DNA of 64,000 bases from Odontesthes bonariensis (GCF_027942865.1 NC_134509.1:34460197-34524196), one strand, 5' to 3'. Shown: positions 41,345 to 52,250, numbered from the stretch's first letter. The notes: generated by a model from the letters alone, not told the origin. Translations and numbers: made by a program.

Positions 41345-42050
41345 ATCCATCCATCCATTATCTTCCGCTGGTCCGGGGATCGGGTCGCGGGGGCAGCAGC
41401 TTAAGCAAAGAGACCCAGACGTCCCTGCTCCGGCCACTTCCTCCAGCTCTTCTTGGGGCACCCCGAGGCGTTCCCAGGCCAGCCGAGAAACATAGTCTCT
41501 CCAACGTGTCCTGGGTCTTCCCCGGGGCCTCCTCCCAGTGGGACGGGCCCGGAACACCTCACCGGGGAGGCGTCCAGGAGGCATTCTCACCAGATGCCCG
41601 AGCCACCTCATCTGACTCCTCTCGATGCGGAGGAGCAGCGGTTCTACTCCGAGCCCCTCCCGGATGACCGAGCTTCTCACCCTATCTCTAAGGGAGAGCC
41701 CAGACACCCTGCGGAGGAAACTCATTTCGGCCGCTTGTATTCGCGATCTCGTTCTTTCGGTCACTACCCACAGCTCGTGACCATAGGTGAGGGTAGGAAC
41801 ATAGATTGACCGGTAAATCGAGAGCTTCGCCTTCTGGCTCAGCTCCTTCTTCACCACGACGGGCCGGTGCAGAGCCCGCATCACTGCAGACGCCGCACCG
41901 ATCCGTCTGTCAATCTCCTGCTCCATTCGTCTCTCACTCGTGAACAAGACCCCGAGATACTTGAACTCTTCCACTTGGGGAAGGATCTCATTACCGACCC
42001 GGAGAGAGCATTCCACCCTTTTCCGTCCGAAGACCATGGTCTCAGACAAG
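41345..42050 (-). pseudogene. RTE-type LINE copy, 5'-truncated, with 14-bp target duplication
   Basis: GGAAAAGGGAAGCC flanks the copy exactly (41,331-41,344 and 42,051-42,064). Minus coding: SETMVFGRKRVECSL, EEFKYLGVLFTSERRMEQEI, YVPTLTYGHELWVVTERTRS, FLRRVSGLSLRDRVRSSVI, MRWLGHLVRMPPGRLPGEVF and RPRTRWRDYVSRLAWERLG. This is the C-terminal end of an RTE-type ORF2 (thumb and tail); the reverse transcriptase core was lost by 5' truncation at insertion. The reading then becomes garbled near EEVAG. The 3' end is the (CATC)n tail at 41,345-41,360. The intact target duplication shows a fairly recent insertion, later than that of hAT element 1. Confidence 0.92.
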
Positions 42051-42379
42051 GGAAAAGGGAAGCCTTAAAGAGAAATGTTTGGACAAACATTAACATGAGT
42101 GATACATACTAATAGTAGTATAACAGGAATAATGACCAAAAGAAGTAGTTACACAACAATCTAATATACATACCGCTTAAGAAACTGCAGAATGGCCCTC
42201 CGATGATCCTCAAGAACAAACACAGCAAGGCAACTGAAACTGAAGAGTATGAACTGGACCAACTGTGAGCAGCAAGGGCATTCTGAGAGGAGAGTAAAAC
42301 AATTATTTCAGATCAAGAATAGATGAGATCAACTATTTTAATAATAGATATTAATTTATAATAAATCTTACCTTACAAA

Positions 42380-44960
42380 AGCATCTTCTTCATTAATTCA
42401 CTTTTCTCTGCAACTCTGCCAATCACTGAATCCGTATCAAGTGACACAAGGACATCCTTCTCACTGGCCATCAACATGAAGGCGTTTCAGCTTGCTGGTG
42501 GATAGACTGTTCCTCAGTCTGTTCTTGATGTAGCGGAGAGTTGAAAAAGAGCGCTCACAGGCTACCTGGGTTACTGACAGGTTGAGTAAAAACTTGTAGG
42601 CCAAACCAAGAAGGGGGTATGCGTGAGTCATCATATTGAATCGGAGAAGGATTTTGTAACAGCACACAGGGCACTCTTTGCAAGAAACACGTTTTGCTTT
42701 TTAGATCCAGCTCCTCTTGACCATCTGATGGCATTTCCTCAACTGTTCTTGTTGGGTAGTCATCTAGGGGCGATTGTACCAGTCTGTCCCATTGCTGTGC
42801 CAAGTTTCTTAATTCAACTTGTAGATTGGCTACTGTTGCTGCGCTGTTATGAACAACTAGACATTTGATGAGCTCTGTGAGTGCAGATTCAGGGAGAGTG
42901 CTGGTGTGGATCAGGTTGAAGTTTTTTGGGTGTAGGAGAGACAAATCGGCATACAGCGTTCCATGGCTCAAGAATCGTCTGTGCAGGGCCTCAACGCATG
43001 TATCCAAAACCTGATTATGGACATTGACCTTGTAAGCCTTCTCCGAGTCACTAAGGCTTTAATCTTGGGCCATCTCACCTGGTAGGACCTTCTTACGTCT
43101 CATCCGTTTCTGGGGCAGTGCGGCCTCCATCTCCAAGTCTAGCTCCTCCAGATTTTCCAGCTGTTCATTCGCCCAGTGCACAAAAGTGTCAGATGCATCT
43201 TTTACAGCCGAAAAATCTTTGGCAATCTTCTTCATGACATCCTGGGTAGTGGTGACCATCCTGTGTGCGGAGAGGATGTCCATTCCCTCTATCTGAAGGT
43301 ATTTGGAGAGGGGTGAGGTGAGCTCAAATATTCTGAGAAACAACTGAGCTGTTAGCACTGTTTCATACCACAGCAAACCGTCTCGGTATCCTCTGGCTTT
43401 GCTTCTTGCATTGGATGGAAGGGTCTTGATCTCCATTATACCAGTGAGTGTGGACACCACTTCGGGTCTTTGAAAGTTCCCAAAAACCTTCTTCAGGGCA
43501 TCGTGTTTGGCCCACCATCTTGTCTGTCCAATTGGGGAAATTCGTTTGTGCCTCTTGTCCTGGCTCTCCTTCTCCCACACACTCACTCGTGTGTATGACT
43601 CCCTGATGAACACACCAATGTCATTCAGCAGCTCAAAAAGTGAACCGTTTTCAATGACTGATTGAGTGGTGTCGGACAACACAAGGTTCAACACATGAGC
43701 ATAGCACCACACATGTTGATGTGCTGGGTATGAAGAAGTCATTAATGCTGAGAAGCCTCTGTATTGGCCCTGCATATTAGAGGCTCCATCGGTTGAGTTG
43801 CCGATGCATAGGCCCATGTCCAATTTCAGACGCTGAAGAACTTCGGTCAGCAGAGTCACAAATGACTGTCCAGTTGTTGAGCTGCATGGTACGACAGCGA
43901 CAAGCCTTTCGTGGACAGTGTCCGTGACATATCTCAATATCACAGAGCACTGTTCTTTTCCAGAGACATCTTGGGTGGTGTCAAGCTGCACAGAAAACAT
44001 CCCAGCTTTTGTGATGTCTGCGGAAAGCTTCTCCTCAATTAAGTTTTTGATGGCATCAATTACAGAATTCACTGTCGTTTTGGACAGGAAGGTTACTAAA
44101 GCGCCTCTGCCTTGGGTGCCGGAAGCATGGATCTGCTTGCTTTTGTCGATAATGTTGCTGAGGGGCTCTTTTAAAGCTGCGGTCGGCAACTTTATTTTAG
44201 TCATATTAGCTTGAACTGTCATGGGATTCTGGAAGTAGAATATTAAATAGGCTGTTTAGGAAAAATAACGAAATCTGTAGCTCCCTCTGAAGCCTGTAAT
44301 CATGCTTGCAAAAACCGAGCGCTCCCGGCTGTTTTTAACCAATCAAGTTAGGGTGGAGGAATCCTACCTGTCAATCACAGCTTGTGCACACGCTGCTGAG
44401 CGTGAGTCTGCCCCAGCTTGTGTGCGCTCACACTGGTGTGAACTCACGTGCACAACCTCGTCCACAGAGGGGGAGGGGTTTGGGGGGCGATTCGGAGCTT
44501 GTTAGAGGTTGGGGGAGGGACCTGAAAGTTGTATCAGTTCGAATTTTCCGACTTTAGACTCGCAATTTTGAAAACCTGCCGACTGCAGCTTTAAGCAAAC
44601 ATCATATTTCCCCAACAATATGATCAGCTCTAGAAAATTGCCATGGTCAAGACTGTCTATGCCCAAGAGGTAAGCTGCCTCATTGTGCTCACTCCTGTAG
44701 CTGAGCCCTCTCTTCCCAATTACCTTCACGACCTCCACCACACGCTCCAACACCTGCCGTCTCTTCTTGACCATCTCGCGGTGTCCTGACAGTTGACTTC
44801 CCTCAAGAAGGTGGCCGATGTTCGCTCTAGAGCAGTTCAACAGATATGCCTCTACACACTGCCGATGGGCCATGGTTCTCTCGTGCTCCTCCGCTCTTTG
44901 GTAGGAATGCCTCCAGTCGGTCATGCCTCAAATAAAGACACTGGGGTCATTTGGCTTGCT
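42380..44960 (-). pseudogene. hAT transposase (ZMYM1-like), interrupted and frameshifted
   Basis: From the right: VFI, an in-frame TGA, then GMTDWRHSYQRAEEHERTMA (TTF-type zinc-finger region) and ELIILLGKYDVCL. The TTAA MITE (44,171-44,594) interrupts the ORF here. Beyond it the same frame continues KEPLSNIIDKSKQIHAS, MFSVQLDTTQDVSGKEQCSV (RNase H-like core with its first acid), GNSTDGASNMQGQYRGF, HVWCYAHVLNLVLSDTTQSV and GQTRWWAKHDALKKVF. A TAA follows at 43,056-43,058. The frame resumes with HRRFLSHGTLYADLSLLHPK, and after a frameshift near 42,680 ends in the dimerisation motif LSVTQVACERSFSTLRYIKN. A last shift near 42,488 leads into MASEKDVLVSLDTDSV. hAT transposases of the ZMYM1/DUF4371 type excise and integrate with 8-bp duplications. 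This copy is dead. Confidence 0.88.
44171..44594. mobile_element. TTAA-target MITE, copy 2 (424 bp), inside hAT transposase
   Basis: Same family as 30,219-30,641, nearly identical. The flanking TTAA is duplicated. One TTAA read across the site leaves the transposase frame continuous (DVCL then KEPLS), so the target duplication and insertion are exact. Confidence 0.95.
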
Positions 44961-46480
44961 ATAAGCAAGGGAAACAAAACAAAAAAAGACTATGGCGTTG
45001 GGCACAGTAGGTCATCCACTTCCATGCCATGTCATCTGATCAATTGAAGAGCCTCTGAACAAGAGAGTTTGTGGCATTCTGTTGAGGGTGGAATTAAAAA
45101 AATTCCTGCCTCTTTGAAAAATGAGGGTGGCTAAAGTAGTTTGTAGCTTGCTGGGACTCTTCTACTCCCATTTCAACATTCTGATTTGCCTATACAAAGA
45201 TAAAGAAAAACAGGAAGGCTGGGATGTCACTATGTTACTTCTGTCTAATTATCATTAATCCTCCATTTAATCCCTGTAAGGTGTTCATGTTTTTGTTACA
45301 TAGAAGATATTCTGGCCCAGTGGACCTGGGACTAAAGGAGGGAAAAAAAGCTGCTGTGCACCCTCATGTTCCCTTCATCGTGCTTGTGAAGTTCTGAGTA
45401 TCTTTGTTTTGGAGGATAAGAGATAGAGAGAGGAGGATAACTAACTTTATTTTCCAGATGATGAGCCCTGGCCAGTGAATCTCATTGTGAAAAAAGTATT
45501 CATACCATTTTCCTTCAGCATAACCTGAAAATGGGTCCCACAGACCCAAGCCAGGAATAAGCAAAGCAATATTTCACCAACACACACAACACTGTATAGA
45601 AAAGGAGCACCAGCACCACATGCACACTATTGTATGTTCTAAGTCTTACTGAATCAAATTAAACATGTAGTAATAATTTCCTGGGTTAAATTATTTTATT
45701 TATTGCTCAAAATTGCTTCAGTCCACAGATACTGTCAGTGAGCTTACTGAATGGAATGTCAACCCCCGCCCCCCAGGCATAAACTGTAATGCAGCTTGAG
45801 ACTGATCAAAAGAACCTAAGATAGTGCTTATGTCTGTGTGTTTTTTTTCTCGGACACGTAATTTTTTTCACCACAGCAAAACCAAGTGACCGCTTCTTAT
45901 TGCTTAGGCTTCCAACATAACTTGTGGAAGTTCCATGTACAATACGCCTTGAAATCAAACTGCGTTGCCTCAACCATGAAGAAATTGAAACATCCATTGC
46001 TTTAATGCTTTCCACCAGAACAAAACGTGTTTGCATGGTAGGATATAGCCTATCCGCCGTGACCACCACAGGAAAATTCAACTCATAAAGACACTATTAA
46101 AATATCAGATACACATTGCCAACAACAAAGTTAATCTACCATGTTTTTACAGCAGGTCATGCAATAAATTGGAGTCAGCGCGTAGCTCACAATCTAGGTC
46201 TGTGGCGTAGCTATCAGCGATTCCCAAACAGTAGCACACCACGGCTAGTCGGCTTCTTGCCTATCCCTCTACCATCCAAAGACTTAAGATAGTACGAGAT
46301 GTCTTGATAATGACGTGGCATGCCATTACAGAAGGAAAAGAATACAAAATACATTCTGTCTAAAATCATAGTTGCACAACAAGACACGACAAGCAGTAGA
46401 GTAGAAATAAGAAATGTGTTGGATTTGAGAAAGTGAAAGGGGGGATGCCATAACTAACACGCACTAGCAATTACAGCACA
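44961..46480. other. Intronic/5' sequence of hAT element 1, no gene seen
   Basis: Between the TTF-finger exon and the N-terminal exon. ORFs here are short and unrecognised. Confidence 0.5.
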
Positions 46481-46955
46481 GGTCGTCCTTGTGACAGCTG
46501 ACAGCCTGGTCAAGAGAAATGGAAGATTTCTATGTGAGCGCAACGATACAAGAAAAGTGTATGAAAATAAATCAAATGGGTATTTTTGACTGATTTGAGA
46601 GAGTGGGGACGACAACTTCAGTTTTAGTTTCAGGCAACACATGGGAAAAATGCCGAAGCGGTGAATAGCTAATCTTCCTAGCTAGCTAGGGTAGTTCTAG
46701 AGGGCACTAGCAGAATTTAAACACACATTGACCTTGTGACAGCTCAAGACAAAATGGAAGATTTATATGTGCTTGCGCAACATTACAAGAGACTGCATGA
46801 AAATATACCAAATGGGTATGTTTGTGACTGATTTGCTGAAGTCAGGATGACAACTTGGTCTCGGTTTCAAACTTTCAGGCAATGGGAAACGAAACGCCGA
46901 AGCGCCCAATAGCTACACTGCATTGGCTAGCTAGCGGGTGTGTTGAGATGAATTC
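46480..46955 (+). repeat. Diverged tandem duplication, period about 237 bp
   Basis: GGAAGATTTCTATGTG at 46,519 recurs as GGAAGATTTATATGTG at 46,756, with parallel matches through AAATGGGTATTTTTGACTG and GCCGAAGCG...AATAGCTA. It is an old internal duplication in the 5' region of hAT element 1. Confidence 0.85.
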
Positions 46956-47282
46956 TAACCTCAATCTCTCCCTGCTGGGTCACGTCTCCTATCTCCGTCT
47001 CCTCCTCCTCTGGTTCCCCAGCTGGAACAACCATCTCCTCCGCCTCCTCCTCCTGTTCATTCTCCACCACCTGTGCGCTCGTTGATGTACCGGCGGCCCC
47101 ACTGCCCCAACCTGAGGTCGAGCAGCCAGGTTACGCATCTCCCACGGCCCCACTAACCGAACCTGAGCTCGAGCTTGTGCTTTTAAACATGTCAGTGATT
47201 TTAGCGCATTTTACTGCGTCGTCTTTTAGTTTTTGTTTTCTCTTTTCCTTACCCTTGTCATGGCCACTCTTTTGTTTCTCCA
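46955..47282 (-). pseudogene. N-terminal exon of the hAT element 1 transposase
   Basis: From an ATG near 47,282 the minus strand encodes MEKQKSGHDKGKEKRKQK, LKDDAVKCAKITDMFKSTSS and GAVGDA, then an in-frame TAA near 47,130. In the same frame it continues SAQVVENEQEEEAEEMVVPA, an acidic tract ending QQGEIE before donor GTTAGA near 46,955. A basic start, a 'KSDA.KC.KI.D.F' segment and an acidic low-complexity stretch are usual for the first exon of ZMYM1-like hAT proteins. The nonsense codon adds to the lesions of the main exon. A short TGATGATGATGATGA run lies upstream at about 47,350. Confidence 0.7.
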
Positions 47283-47610
47283 TTTCGCGTCCTCTTTGTC
47301 CACCAGAGCTTTAGCCGAATATAGCCAAGTAGGCTAAACTTGGGGTTATAATGATGATGATGATGACTTGGGTCAAGTGGGCCTGTAGGGAAGGGCGGGC
47401 CTTTGACAACGTTAGGCATTCTCATTGGACTAGCGCTCTGTGCCTCAGGAGAAACATCCAATGGGCCCCGACGTGTCATTTTTTTACCGTCGCAGTCAAT
47501 AAAAAATATAATATATATATGTATATTTTATTTACGGCCCTCGGAGGGCCCAAATCGCGGGAGGGCCGTTCGGGATATGCCCGAACGGCCAGATAGCCAG
47601 TCCAGCCCTG

Positions 47611-47825
47611 CACAGTACATCTGCTGGGCTGCAGTCGTCTGGTGACAGAGACACACAAAGTTGTGTATCGTCTGCATAACTGTGATAATTGATGTTAAAG
47701 TTCTGCAATATCTGACCCAAAGGGAGCATATACAAGTTAAAAGGAAGAGGTCCAAGAATTGACCCCTGGGGAACTCCACAAGTCATGGCCACTCGCTTAG
47801 ATTCATAGCTGCCACACACAAATAC
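47611..47825 (-). pseudogene. L2/Rex-type LINE, upstream part of the copy split by hAT element 1
   Basis: Minus frame reads [35 protein letters not shown], and [20 protein letters not shown] with the YADD catalytic box, then PADVLC directly before the hAT target site. The continuation is at 40,293. The copy is 5'-truncated at about 47,825. Confidence 0.9.
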
Positions 47826-48758
47826 TGCTGCAAAACCTACTCACCGCACCGTCAGTTGTGCTCTTTCCGTCTCTAGCAGCTTAGCAGCGTTTAGCTGCAG
47901 GGCACGTCGTCTGTTCACGTCAGTGAGGGCACGTCTATGTGGATCATGTGACCGACCAAGGGTATATCGAAATTATTATTATTTTAGGCCACACAGACTT
48001 TCACACACACTTACATAAAAAAACATTTGACTTTGGGTAGAAAGGGCCAAAGGGGCCCTTCTTCACGCATCAACTACGTCTAATCAGCTCCCTCCAACAA
48101 ATCACTATGACCGGGTAACAGGTATTGTTATGATGGTTGCACAAGCAAAGAAAATTCAACAACATTTTTGCATTCCGGTTCAACCCCAAAAACAGAATTG
48201 CTCCCCTTATCCTCACTAAACCATGAGGTAATATTCAAGGTCCAGTATACTGGATGTATAAAAGGTTGGTGGTGTTTATCTCTCACATGTGTATATGTGT
48301 TATTGGTTAATGTATTTTTCTTTTTGTGGTTACAAATTTCATACATGACAGCTGGGGTTATACTCTGCAGGCCACTTATAATCGACGTGCCTTCTACCAA
48401 CTGGCAGGCTCACGTGTTGTTTAGTCCAAAAGAGAGAGTGTGGATGTTCCTGTTGAAATGACACTGGAGTTTCATCTATTTCTGTGGGAGGGAGCAGTGC
48501 TTCATACCCACATATATTTTAGGATCAGCGTGTTTTCTGTTAATTTCAACAACAGAAGATGACTGTGGCGTCAGTAGAGTTTCGGTTTTAGCCACGAGCT
48601 GACATAATGTTATCAGAAAATATAAGACAATACCACAATCTGATGTCTTTGGGGATTCCATGTATTCTGCCATGTAATGTGCTTCTATGCTGTTAATAAA
48701 TTCCCCATGAGAGGCTGCCAAGGTGAATCCGACTACTCCACAACATCACCCACACTGC
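47826..48758. other. Unassigned sequence
   Basis: No gene or known repeat recognised between the LINE end and hAT element 2. Confidence 0.5.
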
Positions 48759-49191
48759 GCGCTTCACAGGGCCGGTTCTAGCCCATTGGCTGCCCTAGGC
48801 AAGATTGAGATTTTGCAACCCCCCCCCGTTTGTATCCTGTTTGAACGAATCACAACCACATTCTTTTTTTTTAAAGTATCTTTTTCTTTCACAAAAGAAA
48901 GCCATTCAGCATATATTCAGTCTTACATTTTGCAATTTTTCTTTTGAGCAGCAATCCCACCCCCCACCCTTAAAGGGATAAGCCAACAAAACACACAAAC
49001 ATAAAAGTACAATTATGAAAATGAAAAAGGGAAAAAGCAAAAGAGAAAATACATGTAATCATTCTGATATAGGTACACTATGTTATATGGATTATGCTGT
49101 ACATTTATATTTGATACATGAACTACAAGCAAGGTAATGGTCTCAGAACATTTTTATTTTTAGAAACTTTGGAACTTTTACAACCAACTGC

Positions 49192-49341
49192 TCACAATGA
49201 AACACGCCTAGCCTTCCTAATCGCAAATTCATCAATGGTGTCATCGAATGATATCTGGCTTGACACGTCTTGGTTTACACTTATAAGAGCAAGCCCATTG
49301 AGACGTTCTTGGCTCATTGTTGACCTCAGATATGTTTTTAT
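49192..49341 (-). pseudogene. hAT element 2 transposase, C-terminal piece
   Basis: Reads TYLRSTMSQERLNGLALISV, NQDVSSQISFDDTIDEFAIR and KARRVSL to a TGA stop at 49,192. It is the end of the hAT dimerisation domain and joins the piece at 50,561-50,727 across hAT element 3. Confidence 0.9.
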
Positions 49342-50560
49342 CAGAGGTGTCAAGTAACGAAGTATAAATACTTCGTTACTGTACTTAAGTACACTTTTTA
49401 GGTATCTGTACTTTACTCCACTACTTATTTTTCTGCCTACTTCTTACTTCTACTCATTACATTTTCACACAAGTATCTGTACTTTCTATTCCTTACATTT
49501 TCAAAACAAACAGCCTCGTTACTTTTTTTTTAAACTCTTGGCTTCAGTTTAATGTTGATGTATTTCACGTCATGTGCGCCATCCAATACAGATCAGTGGC
49601 GCCATTCACACCTAGTGAGAACGAGTGTAATTGGATGAATCATATAACGCAAACACTCATCGGTTAGGCTATTCGTCAAATTAAATCGTCATTCGTCAGA
49701 AGCGAGCAGGTGTTCTACAACTAACTGCAAACGCGAAGCTGCCACGCAAAATGTCCAATTCAGAAAAAGATGCCGAAATGTCTGAAAGGTCGGACACAGG
49801 CGAGAGCGTATCGGGAGACGGAGACGGAGACCAAAGAGACCTTCCTCATCCTTGGCCCTATCTTAAAGATTTTTTCAAAATAGTCGGGTGCAAAAATGAC
49901 TCTTGGAAAATGCAATATAAACTCTGCACACCCAAGACCCACGTAAATTTGGCGTTCAAGAACTCTCCCTCCAATTTGAAAAAACATGTAGAGGTAAGTT
50001 GTAAGCTTATTCTTTGTTACCACCGAACTGTAAACTGATAATTGATATATTTTGCTGCAGCTTGGCTAGCATAGGAACATGCCAAGACATGCCCGGTTAG
50101 CAGCTAACAATTGTCAAAGGCGTTAGCCTTGCCTCTCTGATGTTTTCGGAATAACAACTGGCATAGTTATATATTTTTTTAGGTAGTAAGACTTTTTTTC
50201 GTTTTTTTGATGGGACTGAATTCCAATAAAGTTTGAGAAAGAACATGCTCCTTGAGTGACTTTGTCTTTGACAGTAATGGTTTTATGATTGTTGTCTTGG
50301 GCCATATGTAGAACTAATCAGTTTTCAAATTAAGCTTGCAATTCATATAGTGGCATCTACCTTTTTGTGTGTGGGTTTAAAAAAAAAAATATTTAAAGGT
50401 TACTTTATACTTTTATACTTTAATTAGGTTTTGGAGCACATACTTTTTCACTTTTACTTGAGTAAAAAGGTCAAGTTGATACTTCAACTTTTACCAAAGT
50501 GTTTTTAAACTGCAGTATCTATACTTCTAGTAACAAATATGTGTACTTTTGACACCGCTG
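49342..50560 (+). mobile_element. hAT element 3, 1,219 bp, inside the transposase of hAT element 2
   Basis: The ends are CAGAGGTGTCAAGTAA on the left and TTGACACCGCTG on the right. The target duplication is GTTTTTAT (49,334-49,341) against TTTTTTAT (50,561-50,568). Subterminal ACTTTTTAGGTATCTGTACT and ACTTTTACTTGAGTAAAA motifs are typical of a common fish hAT family. It carries one coding exon and no catalytic domain. Confidence 0.88.
49751..49993 (+). pseudogene. BED-type zinc-finger first exon of hAT element 3
   Basis: ATG at 49,751, then a Ser/Glu/Asp-rich start and HPWPYLKDFFKIVGCKNDSW, KMQYKLCTPKTHVNLAFKNS, PSNLKKHVE, ending at donor GTAAGT (49,993/49,994). The C-x2-C...H pattern with 'AFKNSPSNLKKH' is the BED finger that hAT transposases use to bind their ends. 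The family usually has C-x2-C; here the first cysteine position reads Q-Y-K-L-C, so the finger is probably impaired. No further exons follow inside the element, so this is a non-autonomous derivative. Confidence 0.7.
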
Positions 50561-50727
50561 TTTTTTATCAACTTTAACTTGGAAAAGCTTCTCTCTGCAG
50601 AAGCTACTGTTACTGGAAGGGTAGCAGCAACTCTGAGGGCGACCCACATGTTTGGAAAGATTTCTCGTAATTTCTTCTCGTATAAGAAAGTTAGAAGATC
50701 CATAGTGGTCATGTCAGCTTTTGACAA
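50561..50727 (-). pseudogene. hAT element 2 transposase, central dimerisation piece
   Basis: Reads TFLYEKKLREIFPNMWVALR, VAATLPVTVASAERSFSKLK and LIK, where hAT element 3 interrupts. The A-E-R-S-F-S-K-L-K motif is the hAT family dimerisation signature. The RNase H-like core that should precede it is missing. Confidence 0.9.
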
Positions 50728-50887
50728 ATCAGGGAATTAGTTTTACAATGACTGGAAGTGTGAGTTCATATTTTGACTGTAGTAACATACTCCTATAATA
50801 GATGATTATAGCTTTATTGAGTATAGCCCACTACTACTAAAACGAATGCTATTATTACCAAAAACTATAATAAATAAACTTACAAGA

Positions 50888-51564
50888 TTCAGAGAGAGGT
50901 GAACCTGGGAGATCAGCTGAGTTTTCTTCAGGTGAGGGTCTCTGCAAAAATCTCTGGAGTGCACCTAGACATTTTAAAATATAAAATAATCTGAGCATAA
51001 CACACCACTCACCAACACAATCACATTTATTACAATTGTGTAGTCACATGTATCTACTATTTACATGACCGTAGCAGATTCTACATAAGCCATTTTTCCA
51101 TAAGATTTCCAAATCATTTCTCTGATTACTTTGAATGTTTACCTAGCTGGAAGGCTCGACAAATGTTAAATGATAAAACAAAAGAAAACTAGCTAGGGTA
51201 TTTCTTAAAGTAGTTTGGCTTACAAGACTAACTCTAGGTTTTTAGTTTCCTTTAAAAAAACGATTTTGTTGCCTGTGAAAGACAGCTTGTGGATTAAGCT
51301 AGCAGGCTAAACGATAGCCCACAAGCTTTCTAGAAATAGCTAATGCTAGCGGAGTAACGTTATGCAGTGATAGCTAGCTTCTACAATGAAACGGCAACCA
51401 TGAACAGTGACAGAAAACACAATTTTGATTAAACTTTAGAACTAATGTCTGAGATGAAAATACATACCTCTATACTGGGGTTTCTTCTCCTCCTCATCTT
51501 TTTTTCGTTTTCGCCCCTGTGCACCAGACAGTTTGGTCCTTTTCATGTCGCTAGTTGACCTTCT
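50888..51564 (-). pseudogene. hAT element 2 transposase, two N-terminal exons
   Basis: The exon at 51,564 to about 51,468 starts MKRTKLSGAQGRKRKKDEEE and ends KKPQYRG near donor GTATGT. The next exon (about 50,961-50,888, acceptor GGTGCACTCCAG) reads RFLQRPSPEENSADLPGSPL. The 'MKR..LSGAQ.RKRKK.EEE' start is characteristic of a fish hAT/ZMYM-like transposase. The zinc finger and catalytic core that should follow are deleted. Confidence 0.7.
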
Positions 51565-51777
51565 ACGACCGTTAGCGTGATCTAGTTCTAGTGTGGCTGT
51601 GACTTGCAACTGCATCGTCATGACGACACCCATGCACATATTTTATGTAATATAATATTACATTTTCATTCGAAATATGGGTTGAGGCATGTTCATTTAA
51701 TTCAATGAGGGTTTTATTGCCCATGCTTTTTAAAAAATGTTTCGTTAATCAATGTTGTTAAAACAAAGATGTATGTA

Positions 51778-51925
51778 TGGGGCGGTCAGTGGCGTAGTGG
51801 GTTAAGCAGCCGCCCCATGTACAGAGGCTACAGTCCTTGCTGCAGTCCTCGCCCTGGCTCGACTCCCGCACCGAGCGACCCTGTGCTGCGTGTCTTCCCC
51901 CCACCCCCCAAAAAAACAAGGGGGC
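51778..51925 (+). mobile_element. tRNA-derived SINE
   Basis: An A-box-like TGGCGTAGTGG at 51,790-51,800 and a B-box-like GGCTCGACTCC at 51,856-51,866 give Pol III promoter spacing. The body contains CATGTACAGAGGCTACAGTC and ends in a C/A-rich segment. It lies just inside the right terminus of hAT element 2. It is a SINE head, not a functional tRNA. Confidence 0.7.
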
Positions 51926-52009
51926 GCCCCCTGCCAATTTGGCGCCCTAGGCAGCTGCCTTGGTGGCCTGTAGGAAGAACCAGCCCTGGCGCTTCATTTA
52001 AACCCTAAA

Positions 52010-52250
52010 CAGCCTTACACACGTCACCAAGTACACCAGCTCCAAATAGACGCGTCCACAAACCTCACTTAGACCCCAACGGTTCTTTTAAGAGCTACTC
52101 ACTCTGTCTGAAGAGTACTTCCGGAAATATTTGGCTCATTTCATTAACATCTTGGTTGTGGACTGCGCTGATTGCAAGCACTCAGGAAAACATTCAAAAT
52201 ATCACATCTGTACACGTGTCTTAAAACATCTAAAATTATCTGTCACAAGT
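52010..52250 (+). pseudogene. Histone H2B 3' fragment with degenerate stem-loop
   Basis: The last eight codons (VTKYTSSK) and the stop at 52,047-52,049 match the intact H2B at the right end of the window. The similarity continues through ACGCGTCCACAAACCTCACT, the stem-loop position (GGTTCTTTTAAGAGCT, 52,081-52,096, last base changed) and CTTCCGGAAATATTTGGCTC into about 110 bp of flanking DNA. Upstream of VTKY the coding sequence is unrecognisable, and hAT element 2 lies 30 bp away. It is a relic of an H2B gene on the plus strand, opposite to the intact one, so the locus once held at least one more H2B. Confidence 0.9.

Larger units (their letters stand above)
40302..47610 (-). mobile_element. 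hAT element 1, 7,309 bp, inserted in an L2-type LINE
   Basis: The termini are CAGGGCTGGACTGGC and GCCAGTCCAGCCCTG, exact inverted repeats of 15 bp. CACAGTAC flanks both sides (40,294-40,301 and 47,611-47,618), a perfect 8-bp target duplication typical of hAT. The transposase gene is on minus, with an N-terminal exon at about 47,282-46,955 and the main exon at about 44,960-42,380. Nested inside are an RTE LINE (41,345-42,050) and a TTAA MITE (44,171-44,594). Confidence 0.95.
48767..51988 (-). mobile_element. hAT element 2, 3,222 bp
   Basis: The ends are CAGGGCCGGTTCTA and, on the right, GAACCAGCCCTG, an imperfect inverted pair. GCGCTTCA flanks both sides exactly (48,759-48,766 and 51,989-51,996). 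The transposase gene runs on minus, is incomplete, and is itself interrupted by hAT element 3. A SINE sits near the right end. Confidence 0.95.

Noticed and set aside
51778-51925. Possible functional tRNA gene
   Set aside because: A- and B-box-like motifs are present, but the sequence cannot be folded into a convincing cloverleaf and matches a dispersed SINE head.
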